From assembly GCA_963930655.1 (NCBI GenBank), contig OZ005621.1, positions 14,619,001-14,683,000 on the forward strand: 64,000 nt of DNA, written 5' to 3'. Positions 11,635-22,457 of this stretch are shown one piece after another. Both the position numbers and the translations under genes were made by a program. A model generated the notes under the pieces. It had not been told where the DNA came from, ran no database searches, and saw only the letters and a program-made list of their open reading frames with translations. The stretch's first letter is position 1; every line of letters starts with the position of its first letter. Origin of the DNA: Myrica gale. Taxonomy: Eukaryota; Streptophyta; Magnoliopsida; Fagales; Myricaceae.

Positions 11635-13054
11635 AAGTCGGCTTTTATGTGAACAAAAAAATCCTTCATTTTTCTTGGTATATATATATTAACAATTCCC
11701 ACGGGACAATCATTTTCAGGCACTAATGTTAGTTAGATAACATCAAAGCATCCCAAGAACATAACCTACAGAACTATAACGTAATATGATCATTTTTTTA
11801 CTGTTTGGTTGCAACTTGACAAGACGAGAAGTTCCAGCTATTTTAGAGGGGGGGGGGGGGGAACGCACCACAAAAGTAGATCAATGACTTGTAGAATCCT
11901 TCGTTTGATTCCATGATAGAGTTCTTTAAATTTTAGGCGTAATTTCTAAATTTATATACTAAAGCTCAGATGGCAAAACCTTAGCATTTTATTTAAAAAT
12001 TATGCTGGGGATTCAAGCACATCTCTCTCTCTCTACCCATTGCCCACCGGCCGCCAGGTAAATTTTTATTTTACTAATTTAATCTCTCTCATTCTCTCCC
12101 ATCTCTTTGTATCTTCCCTCTTCTCTCTCTCTTAGTCGTACTCTCGTTCACTACAGCTTTCGGCCCTACCTCCGCAGGCAGCCCACCACCACCGGTCCAC
12201 CAACCACTTCTCTCTCTCTCTCTCTTTCACAGAAATTAGAATCACGATCAGATAATGCTCACTTCTCTATTTTTTCCCCGAATTTGATTATTTTGATATA
12301 ATGATATTTGCATTGCTAATATTGAGGATTTTTTTTAGAATTGAAATAGATTTGAAATGATTGAATATTTGAATTTGTGGATTGATGCTATGCATCTTTG
12401 TTATGTGGATTGTGTGATTTGTTAACCAATTAGGGAAAGAAAAAAAGGGGCTTCCCTATGTAAGATAGCACACTATAGTTTTCATTCCGCTGTTAGATTG
12501 TAGTCCTTTTAGTTTTCATTTTCACTTGTAATTGAATTGTTGCAAAGGTTGATTGTTCTAGCGAATCTTTTTAGTCTTTGTTTTTAAATTCTTAATTCTT
12601 TTCACTACACTATATGCTTTGTGTATCAGAGTATTAAAATTGTTGCATTGTAAAATAATCTATGTTCATGATTGATAAAACAGTGGGAACTTCTTAATGA
12701 CAAGATTGATATTTACATCAACATCTGGTCACTGTTTGTTGCTTGTCCGATCGAGTTTCCCCTTCAAGTCACTGTTTGTTGTTGTTGGATTTGTTAGGAA
12801 ATATTTGGAAATTATGAGTTGATATATTATCGAATATGTTTTGTTTTGTTTAGATAATGGAAATGTATTTCACAAAAAAAAACACGAAGCGTGGAGGCAT
12901 ATAATACTTCTAACGTGGTTGCTAATTCTGAAACCACAACTAGTTAATAAAAACCTCGCATTGAATTTAATCAGAATGATATTGTTGGGTTACGTAAACT
13001 CATTGAGAATATGATGTTGGGATTATGGATTGAGTTGGCATTATTACACTGTCC
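11635..13054. other. Tail of segment A and unassigned sequence
   Basis: About 11635-12010 matches 20880-21260, including a run of guanines at 11849-11862 that is shorter in the other copy. From 12011 to 13054 I see CT-rich tracts (TCTC runs at 12020-12230) and AT-rich sequence with no recognisable gene. The open frame in the CT-rich part is low-complexity and not called. Confidence 0.5.
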
Positions 13055-13244
13055 TTCTTGTTCTCCAAATTAATAAGATTTTTGAACATGGACAACGCAA
13101 CATTAAAGTCTTTGTACTCCATTAGGTGTTTATAGCCACCGAAGGTACTACGAGTTAATTAGTCTCGCCCTTCAAGAGAAACGTGGTCAAGGTCATGACT
13201 CTCTGTATGGGCACAGTCTGCACGTAAGTACAGCACTGCTTAAT

Positions 13245-14316
13245 TTGCATCCACGGAAGGGGGCCGGGGGAAGCTACAACAACAAAAAGCACCTCCATTA
13301 TATATCAGCCTCGGCGATAATTTCCTCTTCAAATGAGCAATTGGCTCAAAGTTGGTGAGCGCTTCCCTTCCTCTGCATTTGATGGCAGCCTTGTTATATG
13401 CCCTGTTTCCAGATAATGAAAACATATCGAGTTAAATGGGAAACAGCTCTTATAAGATTTATAGGTATCCCATAAATACATGGTAAGACCTTGCAGCTTC
13501 CATCTCGCCATCGAATAGCCCAAGATATATATATATATATATATATATATACCTGCAGGGAGGCAATACATACTACAAGTACACGATCAAAACCAAGTTC
13601 CCAACTGTTGCCACGAAACCTATTCAATCAACACTCTTAAATTTCTGTGTTCATTGTATAGCGTGGGAAAAAGTAGTTTAATTTACAGAACAAAAACTAC
13701 TAATGAATATCAAAACCCACACTGAGGACTACAATGCAGCTATCAGTGTAAACCTAGCAAAAGATGTTATATAATGCCCCATACGAGCTTCCCATCGCCC
13801 GCATTTAATTTGTGCAGTGTCACTCCCGGGATCAGTATTTCATCCTAAGGATTCTATACAAAGATGTTATAAGGAGGGGTCAGGATTTTAAAAACTAAGT
13901 CTAATGGCTGAGTTAAGTCAAATTAAACTCTTTTTGTCTCATCTCATTAATAAGGTGGTCAAATTCAGGCTCTTGATTTCTTTTTTAAATCATGTCCCTT
14001 CCTTATAACATCTTTGTATAAAATCTTTATGATGAAATCCTTACCCGTCACTCCCTTGTACTTCAAGCTTCCTCACGAAAACCCAGTGCTTTGGCGCCAC
14101 GCCTCAGGATATGCACAAATTCTTCCTTGGTAAAATTACTCATCTGCAAAGACAGGCATTGAATTAACTAATAGATTCATTCACGTAATAGCAACTTTAA
14201 AGGAGTCCATGCCGACCTGCGTAATATCTTCATCATATTCACTGATATCGAAATTAATATCAGATCCATTCTTTGAAACTTTATGGCAGGCCGATCATAT
14301 GCCCTAAGATCAACAA
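13245..14316 (-). pseudogene. Broken AP2/TOE-type transcription factor fragment, copy B
   Basis: On the minus strand the exon pieces appear in normal AP2/TOE order: VDLRAYDRPAIKF, a frameshifted DINF..SEYDEDI, NFTKEEFVHILRR, QSTGFS-like residues and GSLKYKGVT, LHK..CGRWEARMG, YLGLFDGEMEAAR, AYNKAAIKC with GREALTNFEP, and an acidic FEEEIIAEA piece. Relative to copy A there is an extra TTAAA inside the HKCGRW codons, which breaks the frame. A TA microsatellite lies beside the YLGLFD exon. The second AP2 domain is recognisable but frameshifts prevent expression as a factor. The upstream part was separated by the CACTA insertion at 14318. Confidence 0.8.
13525..13551. repeat. (TA)n microsatellite
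   Basis: A run of alternating T and A lies in an intron-like position of AP2 relic copy B. It creates false open frames full of Tyr-Ile repeats. Confidence 0.85.
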
Positions 14317-14815
14317 CCACTACAACAAATTTGCTCTTTAGCGGCGAACTTATCAGTGGCGAAACCAATTTTGTCGCTAAAGAGTAATTCATCTCCTTCG
14401 AACAAGTATCTAATTTCTGGCTCGAACCAAAATATCTAGTTCGAACACATAATAGTGACGAAAATTGCTAATTCGTCATTGAATAAATCTTTAGTTAGGA
14501 TAATTGCCAAAATCCTAACTAGTTCGAACAAGAAAAAAGTGGTGCGAACAAGATGATTAAAAAGCATAAAAATAAAAATAAACATAAAACTTAGAATTAA
14601 AAATATATGAAATGAGACAATCTTAAAAAAATTAAAGTTCACACAGAAAATATACCATAAAATTAATTCTACTCAAAGAATAACTCGATAAACAAAAGGA
14701 AAAAGGATATAACATATAAACAGCGCCACATATTGAGCCTTGACCAATCATATAAATACTAAATAGTAATAAAAGAAATAATACAATTATGTCAATCGAA
14801 TTGAATAGTATCTAA

Positions 14816-15125
14816 GTGTGTATGACTGAAATTTTATTGTATATATATCAATTTAAGTATTATATACTAAAACATCTAAGTATGTATGATTGAAATTTTA
14901 TCGTATAATACATGTTTAGATATTATACACTACAATAAATCATATGTTATACACTGCTATAGGTCATATATTATTTTTTATTTTAATTGGGAGGCCTAAC
15001 ACTTACAATATTTAATTAAAATTGAATAGAGTGCGGAGTCGAGTCTCGAACTTAGGACCTTAGCTCTGATACCATGTGAATCTATCACTCATCTCAAAAG
15101 CTGAAGCTTATAGGAAGAGTTTTAT

Positions 15126-15166
<41 letters not shown>

Positions 15167-15315
15167 TAATTTTGGTATTATACACATAAACATCTAAGTA
15201 TGTATGATTGGAATTTTATCGTATAATACATGTTTAGGAATTGTACACTACAACAGGTCATATGTTATACATTACTATATATAGGTCATATGTTATTTTC
15301 TCTTTTAATTGGGAG
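14816..15315 (-). mobile_element. TRIM-like small LTR retroelement inside the CACTA element
   Basis: Two related blocks of about 120 bp (14868-14990 and 15189-15312) share 'acatctaagtatgtatgat' and 'ttttatcgtataatacatg'. Between them, GCTCTGATACCA at 15063-15074 is the complement of the TGGTATCAGAGC primer-binding site for initiator tRNA-Met. It abuts TGTGAATCTATC, a plausible LTR edge. The internal region is under 100 bp and codes for nothing, as in TRIM elements. The outer edges are eroded and a GT/AT microsatellite interrupts the right LTR. Confidence 0.5.
15131..15168. repeat. (GT)n(AT)n microsatellite
   Basis: A run of TG dinucleotides is followed by TA dinucleotides, inside the right LTR-like block of the TRIM-like element. 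Confidence 0.85.
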
Positions 15316-15656
15316 GAAGATCTTAGGATTTGAATTATATTCTCTAACATTATATGTATAATCAAAATAGTTTAGTGCATATTAAGAGTCTTAGTAATTT
15401 AGTTAGTTAACAAATTCTTAATCAGAGAGCGTGTTATGTAGATTCGCTAGTGTAATATCAACATTAACATAAATAACGATGGCACCAAGTATAATATTGT
15501 ATAGTATATCACTCAAGTATAATATTTGTATAGCATGATATATTATATTATATTACGGCATATCATGACATCATATATGATATATTGATATAGGACTTGT
15601 ATTATATAGTACTACTACTAATTTATTTTAATTAAGATTATTATTAATCAGTTATA

Positions 15657-15855
15657 AATACACATTGCCCCTCTTATCTTTGGAAATTTTTACACATTGC
15701 ACCCCAGGTTTGACGGAATCCTTCTAAATTGACGAACAATTTGGGAACGGGTCCGAATTGAAAAAATGTGTAACTTTATGGGTCTAATGTTCAAAAATAA
15801 TACATCGGGTGCAAAGTGTAAATGAGCCCAAAAGATAAGGGGACATAGTGTATTT
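15657..15855. repeat. Short inverted-repeat element (MITE-like)
   Basis: The left edge reads AATACACATTGCCCCTCTTATCT and the right edge is close to its reverse complement (AGATAAGGGGACATAGTGTATTT, with one mismatch). 'Acacattgcacccc' is mirrored by 'gggtgcaaagtgta' inside. The roughly 0.2-kb length and inverted ends suggest a MITE nested in the CACTA element. It resembles the larger elements at 24632-25026 and 55245-55665. Confidence 0.6.
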
Positions 15856-15928
15856 AACCCTTTAATTTATTAAAAACACATAACTACAAAATATAACTTA
15901 TTATTAAAAATTTTGAAAAACTACAAAT

Positions 15929-15932
<4 letters not shown>

Positions 15933-15963
<31 letters not shown>
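15933..15963. repeat. (TA)n microsatellite
   Basis: A run of alternating TA inside the CACTA element, followed directly by a GC-rich stretch that may be the 5' part of a captured gene. Confidence 0.85.
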
Positions 15964-15968
<5 letters not shown>

Positions 15969-16490
15969 TTTGAAATTGCGGGTTCCACTATCGGCGCCCT
16001 TTTTTCTTTCCCGCCAGCCCCAAATCCCCATTTCCCGTCTGTCATCTCTCCCCTCCCAAATTGCAAAAACCAGCAAACCTCTTCCTCCCGTAAACCACAT
16101 AAACGATAGCAGCTGCAGCAGCAATGCACCAATAGACCCCACCACCCCGGGCCAATCCGAAACCAACCCCTTCTTCTCCGTACCAACAACACTCTTGAGC
16201 CTTCAAAGATGATTGAGGGAGGAGGTTGGATTGCAAAGATGATTCCTTGAGGATTTTAATGAATTGGGGAGCAAAATTGTGATTAACTTGCTCTTTTCCT
16301 GTTTCTTTGGGAGCGATGGGTTTATTTCGCCACTCTGTGAAGGCAGAATGTTTGAAGGAAACATTTGATCTGTGAAGATTGTAGTATGTGGTCAATGCTA
16401 TTTTGTATTATTTTTTTGAACCTGTCTTTTGTCATTTGTGTTGGGGCTTTCTTGGCTTGGTTTGGTTATTGGAACTCTTCTTTTTGACAG

Positions 16491-17035
16491 GAACTCTGTA
16501 GGTTCTCTCCGTTGTGTTTCCAATATGCATATGAAAACATCGAGAATCTGGTAATGCATAGAGTGCTTAGCTTTATCAGCTCCGTAGATGTGAGGTACAT
16601 ATTAGTCTAGTCTAATTGGTTTTATTGTTGAGAACTGTATATGTTGATCCCTGATTATTCTTTTATCTTTTTACAAGGCCCAACACATACCTCCTACATT
16701 TGGAGCTTGTTAATTTCATGCTGATTGTAATGTCGACCCAGCTTCTTTGTGGACCATCTCCAGGACCCAAAGACGTCAATCCATATATTAATGCAAGAAC
16801 AGTTCAGGTTGCACAATTAAACTCTAGCTTGCTGATTTCCTGATCTTTCTAATATCTTGTCTGTGTCTTAAATTGCTAGTGCTATTTCAGGATAGCTCTT
16901 TGGTTAGTTTTGTTGTGAGAAAACTACTGCTCAATTACATCTCACAACCTGGCATGCCCTTCAAAAGTGCATCTTACTCCGTATTTTATGAAGGAAGTGA
17001 GCCAAGTGTCCTACAAATAGTTGGTTCTGCAGCTG
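16491..17035 (+). pseudogene. Captured dymeclin exons (three exons with introns)
   Basis: Three consecutive exon-like blocks with GT-AG borders match the plant dymeclin (DYM) family, a Golgi-associated protein. Exon 16491-16594 contains NIENLVMHRVLSFISSVDV. Exon 16678-16807 contains [20 protein letters not shown] and [13 protein letters not shown]. Exon 16891-17035 contains SSLVSFVVRKLLLNYIS, SASYSVFYEGSEPSVLQ and GSAA. The reading phase carries across both introns without a stop in these exons. The rest of dymeclin is missing. They lie inside the CACTA element, so they are a transduplicated fragment. Whether they are transcribed cannot be judged here. Confidence 0.75.
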
Positions 17036-17339
17036 GTATGGTGGTTCTCTTTGATGCTCATTCTGTCTAATTTGGTCTTATATGCATTTACTGGGAGTGT
17101 TGCTGATAATAGACCTAATAGCATTATTTTTTGCTTTGTTGACCTTCATTTTCCCCAATCCTTCACATTTTTATGCTTCTTTAGAATATAAACACCTATC
17201 TTTCATCAATGCAAGATAATTTCTTTGGCCACGTTCGAGGATTACATCACTGACAAAAGCTTCTCTGGACATTGTATTCTTTTTTCTTGCAGCAAATTTT
17301 GTCTTATTGCCATTGAGTTTTTTGGGCAGTGCAAAGAGG

Positions 17340-17525
17340 TGAAGGCTCAAGAAGTCCATTTGCAGAGTGCAGTCTCCTTAGCCCACTCAGGCTCCCATTC
17401 ATTGCATCTACTGCCTTGTCCTTCAACCCGCTGATCACCTTCCCTGCTTCCTCCACTTCCTTATGCAATCCAACAACCTTCAACTCCATTGACTTTGCCT
17501 TCTCCTCCGACTTGCTCAACACCAA
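17340..17525 (-). pseudogene. Captured coiled-coil gene fragment (PMD-like)
   Basis: The minus-strand frame reads LSKSEEKAKSMELKVV, LHKEVEEAGKVISGLKDKAV and DAMNG, a heptad-rich coiled coil. It resembles the C-terminal half of plant peroxisomal and mitochondrial division factor (PMD)-type proteins, but a coiled coil is a weak identifier. It runs opposite to the dymeclin exons, so it was captured separately from another locus. Confidence 0.45.
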
Positions 17526-17545
17526 TTAAAATCAACATGATGATT

Positions 17546-18892
17546 TTTATGATTCTGAGTTTGATTGTATTTTCTATGTTGATGATGAGGATTTGACAGA
17601 TCTAGGTAGCAGGTAATTTATTAAATTTTTTCAATGGATTTCACTTCTAAATGTTAACATGTTTCCACTTTGTTCTATTCGATAATGTTTCCCCTGCAGT
17701 GATGTTTCTCAATGAGATGATAAAAAATAAGAGCATTTTGTGCAAAAATTGTCGTAGCATAGTTAATGAGTTGGTCTTTAGAAGAGAATGCTTGCTTGTG
17801 ATATATTCTACTCTCTTTGCTAGTTGTGGTAGGCATCCATTTTCAAAAAAAACCCACCAAGTGACCTGAGCCGGTCAATGAAATTGCTTGCACCATAAGT
17901 GTAAATAGATTCTATAAATTGTGTTAAGCGGAAACATAGTGCACTTATCTTCAAATTTTTTTAACTTAAATCTAGTTTCTGAAATATGTCTAAGACTTTG
18001 GTTTTTATGTCGTACTTTTGACAACTTGCACATATGAAATGTGTGCTACTGGGGTATCACAATACTTGACAATTCCACCTAGTAAGGTCCAATGTGGGAC
18101 TTGGCCTCTCATTCCTTTTCCATCTCCAAGTGGGGTATCACAATACTTGACATTTTTGGTTTTCCAGGCACTAGATTTTTCATCATGGTTTGAGAAAAGT
18201 TTATATGGCTTGAACTTCCAGTTGACGTCTTTAATCTTTCTCGTTAATATCTTGTTTGGGTTTTTGGCTGGTAACAACCTTGCACTAGAAATATAGAGGG
18301 AATGTTTTCTAATATTTTAGTTTAATCTATGGATGGAGAACTTTGGAAAATTCAAACATTAGTCCGTAGATTCTTGGTGACGGAACACTGATGTTTGACG
18401 ATTAGCCGTAACTTAGTGTTGGACACCTTATATGGGATGTTAAGTTTTTTAGATGAGGTAAGCTTTTGCAGAATTCCCCCATTGAATGAGGTCTCGGTTA
18501 CCTTGTATCCTTTAGTAGTATCATCAATTATATAGATTTTCATTGTTATCATAGAGGAGGGTCTTGTCAACCTTCTTGATTTGGACTGAGTTATTTGTGA
18601 AATAAAAGTTCTACTTACAGGTGTTATTAATGTGCTATGGCGAATGAAAACTGACCTGTTGTGCATTTCTCTCCAACCTCGAGTCTTTTGATCAGAAAGG
18701 ACATCTAGGTGAGCCACTTGACCCAGGAGGAGTGTTTCCAACAAGAAAGTCTCAAGATGCTGTTGTTGGTGCTCTTGTCCGCATATTCAGGAAAGCCCCA
18801 CCTCTCCGCCCAGAATTTTCCACTTCAGTAAATTTGCCACATGCCTCTGAGCCTGAAATGAAGAAGAATAGCTTTCAAGAATAGTTTTAATT
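17546..18892 (+). other. Further captured or unidentified ORF pieces in the CACTA element
   Basis: Two segments look exon-like but are unidentified. At about 17530-17612 the frame reads HDDFYDSEFDCIFYVDDEDL and ends at a GT. At about 18690-18884 an open frame reads EPLDPGGVFPTRKSQDAVV, GALVRIFRKAPPLRPEF and ends in a stop at 18884. I do not recognise either protein. A phrase 'ggggtatcacaatacttgaca' occurs twice (about 18050 and 18134). Confidence 0.4.
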
Positions 18893-19606
18893 TTGTTAGT
18901 GGTTTTGGACTTACATAGGCTTTTGTACATTCTTTATGTTATGGATTTGTGTAGAATATTGATACTTTTTTCTACCTTTTGGATTGGTGTAAAACTTGTT
19001 ATTTTGCATTGCACTTATGTATTTGAGAATGTTTTCATATTTAAAGAGTCAAAATGTGTTGGTATTGCGATATTCTTATGAGGTGTAAATTGTGCTATAA
19101 TTTAGATATTTGTAAATATGAATCAAGGTAAAAATGTGTTCAAACAAGATGTTAAAAACTTTGGTTCGAACGAAAAATCTGGTTCGAACAAGGATGTCAA
19201 AAAATTTGGTTCGAATGAAAAATCTGGTTCGAACAAGATGTAAAAAAAATCTGGTTCGAACAGACAATCGTGTTCGAACGGGAGTTTAGGGATGAAAGTT
19301 TTCGTCGCTAAAAATTATAGATTTTTTTATATTCGACAGCTTTTCAGTGACGAAAATAATGTTTTAGTAGCGAAAATCTTACTCATCAGTGGCTAAATTT
19401 TTTCGTCGCTCAAAGTTAAATTTTCAGCGACGAAATGAATTTCGCCGCTGAAGATGACTTTTAGCAACGACATGCAAATTTTGTCGCTGATGACTTTCAG
19501 CGACGAATTGGTGACAAAAAATTTTGCCACTGATACCTTTTAGCGACAAAATTAATATCTTCAGTGACGAAAATTTTCGCCACTGAAGGTGAAAATTGTT
19601 GTAGTG

Positions 19607-20463
19607 AACCTGACCAATTGCGATAAAAATAATTCCTGCAAGATTATCCTCAAGGTGATACTAATCAAACACTGAATCTAGCATTACAATCTAAATTCAC
19701 AAGAAAGTAAAAGCTAAACCGAGACGACGGACCAAAATTTGATAATTTAAAATCTACGGACTAAAAACTAAAAGGTATTATTTCCCGGTCTTTGACGTTG
19801 TTTGGAACAAGTCCTTACTTATGACTAATGACATGTGGCAGTGATGAGTTGGAAATGATGTGGAAAAATGCTGATCTGGCAGGCGCTAGCATTAAGGAAA
19901 CAGGCGAAATCTTGATGAAAGAGCATTTTTTGTCAAAATTTGAAAATATATGGACCAAAATTTGAAAAATTGAAATTTAGAGACTAAAAAATAAAAAGTT
20001 GTAAAACACAAGGACTAAAATGTCATTTTCTCTTAAATTAATATGGTTTAATGTAAACTTTACAGCATAAACTACCATCAAACTACTGGCTACTATCAAC
20101 GTTAAATGATAAAATAATTCTTTAGACTAATTAATAAAAAACTACCAATAATTAAAAAACACAAACATAAAAAAATTAAAGAACTTTGACAGAAAAATGG
20201 TAAATTTCAATATATAAGAAAGATGAAATATTTCAAAGTGCAAATTAAGTGTTAAGTGTCCATAATTTAAGGATGAGAAATTTTTTTAATCTATCGTTCT
20301 ATGATTAGAACATAGTTTTATTTAAGTACAAGGACAGAGATAAACATATGGGAAACAAGGTCAAAGCATTTCAAAGAAAAATTTCATTGTCAAACATGCT
20401 GGATTGGAATACAAAATTTGGAAATCCTGGATCACATTAACATTATTCAAGCCGACTTTTATG
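19607..20463. repeat. Duplicated segment B, continuation after the CACTA insertion
   Basis: The sequence resumes with 'ctgaccaattgcgataaaa', matching segment A at about 6950. Positions 19712-20033 hold the dispersed repeat that is inverted relative to 5289-5680. Positions 20260-20450 match C at 24250-24430. No gene is seen. Confidence 0.6.
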
Positions 20464-20878
20464 GCTATTCAGCCCTTTCTCGGTGGTTCTCTAATTCTGG
20501 CTCGACTTTTAGTCTTAGGTTGTGTATCTGTTTGTTTTGGCCTTTGTTGGTCTTATAGTTTGTTTTCTTTTATTGTTTTTTCTAGCTCTTTGATGGGCTT
20601 CTTCGGCCCTCTGTAGGGGCTTTGCGGTTACCCAAGTTGTCAGCGATTTTATTACTAGTCCGTCTAAGTTTCGGTAACTAAGTCTATTGTTATCGGTCAC
20701 CCGCTCCTTCCACGTATGTAGTACAAGCATATAGTAGTTTTATCGATATTCCTTTTGGAATCTAGCTAGTTTTATGTTTACAGCAAGGTATTTGTTAGGT
20801 CATATGTAGATTTATTCTTGTATGGTTCAACTCTTGAATTGCATGTCTAACAACATTATTTAGCAAAAAAAAACAAAT
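20464..20878 (+). mobile_element. 5'-truncated LINE 3' end, copy B
   Basis: A 415-bp insert ends in GCAAAAAAAAACAAATA-type A-rich sequence. It is flanked by AAGCCGACTTTTATG (20449-20463) and AAGTCGGCTTTTATG (20879-20893), a 15-bp target duplication with two differences. Segment C lacks the insert and keeps a single 'gtcggcttttatgtg' site near 24428, an independent empty-site control. Confidence 0.8.
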
Positions 20879-20893
20879 AAGTCGGCTTTTATG

Positions 20894-21575
20894 TGAACAA
20901 AAAATTCCTTCATTTTTCTTGGTATATATATATATATATATATTAACAATTCCAACAGGACAAGCATTTTCAGGCACTTCATGTTAGTTAGATAACATCA
21001 AAGCATCCCAAGAACATAACCTACAGAACTATAACGTAATATGATCATTTTTTACTGTTTAGTTGCAACTTGACAAGACGAGAAGTTCCGGCTATTTTAG
21101 AGGGGGGGGGAAACGCACCACAAAAGTAGATCAATGACTTGTAGAATCCTTCGTCTGATTCCATGATAGAGTTCTTCAAATTTTAGATGTAATTTCTAAA
21201 ATTATATACTAAAGCTCAGATGGCAAAACCTTAGCATTTTATTTAAAATTATGCTTGGGATTCAAACAAGTCTGTCAGAGAGTAAACCTCAAATTTGGTT
21301 CCAAAGGGATTATAAGGTAGCTTCTATTTTCAATAGAAGAGCAAATATTATAACCATTTGGTCTGTGCTTGTATTTTCACTAGGTAGCTTCACGGCAAAT
21401 TCAACAGTGAAGGTCTCTCCTTCATGTGCTTTGATCGAGTGACTCAAGCACGCATGGCCTGAGAGAGAGAGCGAACAAAATTCAAGCCATATGATTTTGA
21501 AATACCTCCTAGACAATTTACCTAATAGAAACAAGGAACAACTCAAAATTACTGATGAATTTACTTTCTGATTTA
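20894..21575. repeat. Duplicated segment B, right end
   Basis: Matches A at 11650-12010 and C at about 24440-25580 (minus the MITE in C). A minus-strand frame 21310-21546 contains HACLSHSIKAHEGETFTVEF, and the corresponding DNA is conserved in C, but I recognise no protein family and do not call a gene. Confidence 0.55.
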
Positions 21576-22457
21576 CGAAATTGGGCCACTGCCCCCTCTG
21601 GTTCTGTCACACTGGAAAAAAAAAAATTTTACCCTCAGGCCCGTCCGAATGCATCAGCCCAGCCCGCATCTTTCTTTCTTTCTTTTTTTCTTTTTTAATT
21701 ATTAGAGGGCGAAACTGCTGCTTAAAAATAAACCCAAGAAACAACGGTTTAATTCTACAATCTCCCTCCCCCTCTCACATTGCACGACCTCCCTCTCGCC
21801 TCTCCCTCTCAGCTCCTCCTCCACCGGCGACCGACCTCTCCTCTCCTCTCAGCTCCCTCCCTCCCAGCCTCTCTTTCTCTCTCTCGAGATCTCTCTCTCT
21901 ACGTCGACTCCAAAATTTAAAACCCCTCTTTTGTCCCTATATCTATAGTTTTTACTAAAATTAATATTTAAGTCCCTTAAATATTTTAAATTACACGTTT
22001 GTTAAAATTTTAAGATTTCATTTGAATCTTGAAAATTTGTAATTTTTTTTAAAAAAAATCAAAGGTGTTAGATAAAAAAAATTGTGACAATATATTTAAC
22101 AATAAATTTCATAATGTGTGGTTTATTTTTATTTTTCTTGAGCTCTTCAAACACTCACTTTTTTTATCTATGTTTTTTTCAGTTTTCTCTACAAATGTAA
22201 CTTGAAGAAAACATTGAATCTTATAACATTTGAGTTTTAAGAAGAAAGCTCTTATTTATAATTCATGATCTTTGTTAATAACTACCGAAAAATTATATCT
22301 CTAAATCATTAACTTAATAATAACATTATTATGTCATAAATTAAAAATATAACCTTAATACATGGTTTTATACTATATATTTCTATTAAATAAAAAAAAT
22401 AAACAAATTATTATTATATGAAGTTGCCCCCATATCAATTTATAGCTCCACCACTGG
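21576..22457. other. CT-rich then AT-rich non-coding stretch
   Basis: Positions 21755-21905 are a pyrimidine-rich tract of CTC/TCT repeats that creates a low-complexity open frame. From 21950 on the sequence is AT-rich with poly-T/poly-A. No gene or element border recognised. Confidence 0.5.

Larger units (their letters stand above)
14318..19606. mobile_element. CACTA transposon carrying captured gene fragments
   Basis: The 5.3-kb element begins CACTACAACAAATTTGC and ends AAATTGTTGTAGTG, near-perfect inverted CACTA termini. It is flanked by the 3-bp repeat AAC (14315-14317 and 19607-19609). Subterminal regions repeat TTAGCGACGAAA/TCAGTGGCGAAA motifs (14330-14385 and 19290-19590). The uninterrupted site survives at about 6945-6957 in segment A, where 'gatcaacaacccaattgcg' reads straight through. 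No TNP2 transposase was seen. The interior holds dymeclin exons, a coiled-coil fragment and other ORF pieces, so it is a gene-capturing, non-autonomous CACTA element. Confidence 0.85.

Noticed and set aside
13329-13627. Minus-strand frames with Tyr-Ile repeats
   Set aside because: They are created by the TA microsatellite at 13525-13551; only the AP2-like exon pieces in other frames are meaningful.
15884-16395. Several overlapping frames of 81-117 aa on both strands
   Set aside because: They cross the TA microsatellite and a GC-rich leader-like stretch, with no recognisable domain. The region may be a captured 5' UTR.
21581-21958. 125-aa plus-strand frame
   Set aside because: Mostly a CT-rich low-complexity translation (Ser/Leu/Pro repeats) with no family resemblance.
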